Assembly: GCA_020057985.1 (NCBI GenBank)
Contig: JAGVEU010000496.1
Location: 1-8,320, forward strand
From: Calditrichota bacterium
GTDB lineage: Bacteria; Electryoneota; RPQS01
Direction of reading: 5' to 3'
Length of the DNA stretch: 8,320 bases
This document shows positions 7,881-8,320 of the stretch, piece after piece. The notes below the pieces were generated by a model that saw only the letters and a list, made by a program, of their open reading frames with translations, did no database searches and was not told the origin of the DNA. The translations under genes were made by a program, and so were the position numbers. Every line of letters starts with the position of its first letter. The first letter of the stretch is position 1.

Positions 7881-7912
7881 GCTACTTGTTCCTCGCAGAA
7901 TTTCACAGCCAT
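7877..7912 (-). CDS. Possible 11-residue leader ORF overlapping the lon start (speculative)
   Basis: An ATG at 7912-7910 opens an 11-codon frame (MAVKFCEEQVA) whose TGA (7879-7877) overlaps the lon ATG as ATGA. An AGGA (7919-7922), partly overlapping the hsp20 stop, sits six bases upstream, which is good spacing. The frame is the same as that of hsp20, continuing after its TGA. It could serve as a coupling device carrying ribosomes from hsp20 to lon. An ORF this short can easily arise by chance, and no homologue can be recognised at this length. Confidence 0.2.
   Translation of the reverse strand: MAVKFCEEQVA
7890..7894 (-). promoter_or_regulatory. Shine-Dalgarno sequence of lon
   Basis: GAGGA on the minus strand lies nine bases before the lon ATG (7880), which supports that start. 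It also lies inside the possible 11-codon ORF that ends on the lon start. Confidence 0.65.
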
Positions 7913-7921
7913 GTCAAGTCC

Positions 7922-8320
7922 TCACTCTTCACTGATCTTTTCCATTCGCAGAATCAGCACTCCGTCCCGATAGATCGCAGAGACGTTTTCCGTGTTAACT
8001 TCCGCGGGAAGTTCAATCATGCGCTCGAAATTGCCGCGTTCGATCTCCATGATTTCATAGCATCGGATCCCCAGATCCTCCGATTCTTCGCGGGTTCCGG
8101 TCAGTCGAAGGATTTGGCCCGAGAATTGAACCTGAACTCGATCAAACTTAACCCCGGCAAGATCAACCTCTAGCACAACTTCCGTCGCTGTAACATAGAG
8201 ATCCACCGGTGGAGCCCAACTCGTGCAACCTGAAGCAAGGGTTGGTCGCAGTCCGCTATGATAGTGATAGAATTGAAATCGTATGTGTTCCCCTTTGGCG
8301 GTTTGAAGGGGATAATCCTC
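7922..8320 (-). CDS. Hsp20 / alpha-crystallin family small heat-shock protein, start uncertain or beyond window edge
   Basis: Small heat-shock proteins are ATP-independent holdases that bind unfolding proteins in the cytosol. The alpha-crystallin domain begins WAPPVDLYVTATEVVLEVDL at about 8218 and contains the typical GTR segment, the ERGNFERMIELP motif and the closing AIYRDGVLIL block with its G-V-L signature. The protein stops soon after (MEKISEE), so the usual C-terminal I-x-I motif is absent. The frame stays open to the window edge, 38 codons before GTG8206. That stretch has no ATG, GTG or TTG, and GTG8206 has no ribosome-binding site and would cut into the conserved WAPPVD. The start therefore lies either outside the window or, unusually, at ATA8284, which follows AAAGGGG by five bases and would give 120 residues. 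The gene sits 41 bases before lon, a sensible proteostasis pairing. Family is clear; the N-terminus is not. Confidence 0.87.
   Translation of the reverse strand, partial: EDYPLQTAKGEHIRFQFYHYHSGLRPTLASGCTSWAPPVDLYVTATEVVLEVDLAGVKFDRVQVQFSGQILRLTGTREESEDLGIRCYEIMEIERGNFERMIELPAEVNTENVSAIYRDGVLILRMEKISEE
8289..8312 (-). promoter_or_regulatory. Hairpin enclosing a Shine-Dalgarno-like sequence before hsp20
   Basis: On the minus strand TCCCCTT (8312-8306) pairs with AAGGGGA (8295-8289) around a ten-base loop. The 3' arm is purine-rich and would act as a ribosome-binding site for a start at 8284. If translation starts there, the hairpin would hide it, as in RNA thermometers of small heat-shock genes. 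If the gene starts further upstream, this is simply paired coding sequence or a dispersed C/G-run repeat like the one near 4714. Confidence 0.35.

Noticed and set aside
7922..8320. CIRCE or other heat-shock operator near hsp20 and lon
   Set aside because: No TTAGCACTC-N9-GAGTGCTAA-like inverted repeat is present. The true upstream region of the operon lies mostly outside the window.
1..8320. CRISPR array, tRNA/rRNA, insertion sequence, phage or defence genes
   Set aside because: No regularly spaced repeats, RNA gene signatures, transposase motifs or terminal inverted repeats were seen. The window is filled by five ordinary-family genes and one short gap.

Overview
All genes recognised in this window lie on the minus strand, so transcription runs from the right edge to the left edge. 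In that order they are: an Hsp20-type small heat-shock protein (sHSP), probably cut at its 5' end by the window edge; the ATP-dependent protease Lon; a ComF-family phosphoribosyltransferase-like protein; a very large secreted subtilisin-like protease; and dephospho-CoA kinase (CoaE), cut at its 3' end. The long open frames on the plus strand face these genes and look like shadows.

Organism: the large protease ends in a conserved tail (FPNP, a VFTLRG strand, ASGVYLY, a basic end) resembling the FlgD-like / type IX secretion (Por) C-terminal sorting domains of the Fibrobacteres-Chlorobi-Bacteroidetes (FCB) superphylum and related candidate phyla. Its make-up (subtilase, Ig-like domain, seven-unit FG-GAP propeller, FN3, Ig-like pair, tail) is also common there. 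I infer a Gram-negative, probably uncultured, FCB-type bacterium, but cannot name the phylum. Base composition looks balanced and even, with no sign of recent transfer.

Layout. 7922-8320: Hsp20, an alpha-crystallin domain without a C-terminal I-x-I motif and with an unclear start. 7881-7921: a 41-base spacer holding the Lon ribosome-binding site and a possible 11-codon ORF that overlaps the Lon start. 5481-7880: Lon, complete, with all catalytic residues. 4803-5477: ComF, starting at a GTG three bases after the Lon stop and in the same frame. 4580-4802: the only true intergenic gap, with a strong C/G-run hairpin and a short direct repeat. 380-4579: the 1399-residue protease. 1-380: CoaE, whose ATG shares one base with the protease stop (TGATG).

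How it fits together: Hsp20 and Lon form a protein-quality-control pair and comF is almost certainly on the same message. The protease and coaE form a second tightly joined pair after the gap. No defence system, mobile element, CRISPR array or RNA gene was found. The points most worth a second look are the hairpin that would cover a Shine-Dalgarno-like sequence before hsp20 (a possible RNA thermometer, dependent on an unproven start), the one-stop-codon junction between lon and comF, the small ORF overlapping the lon start, and the intergenic hairpin with two competing pairings.
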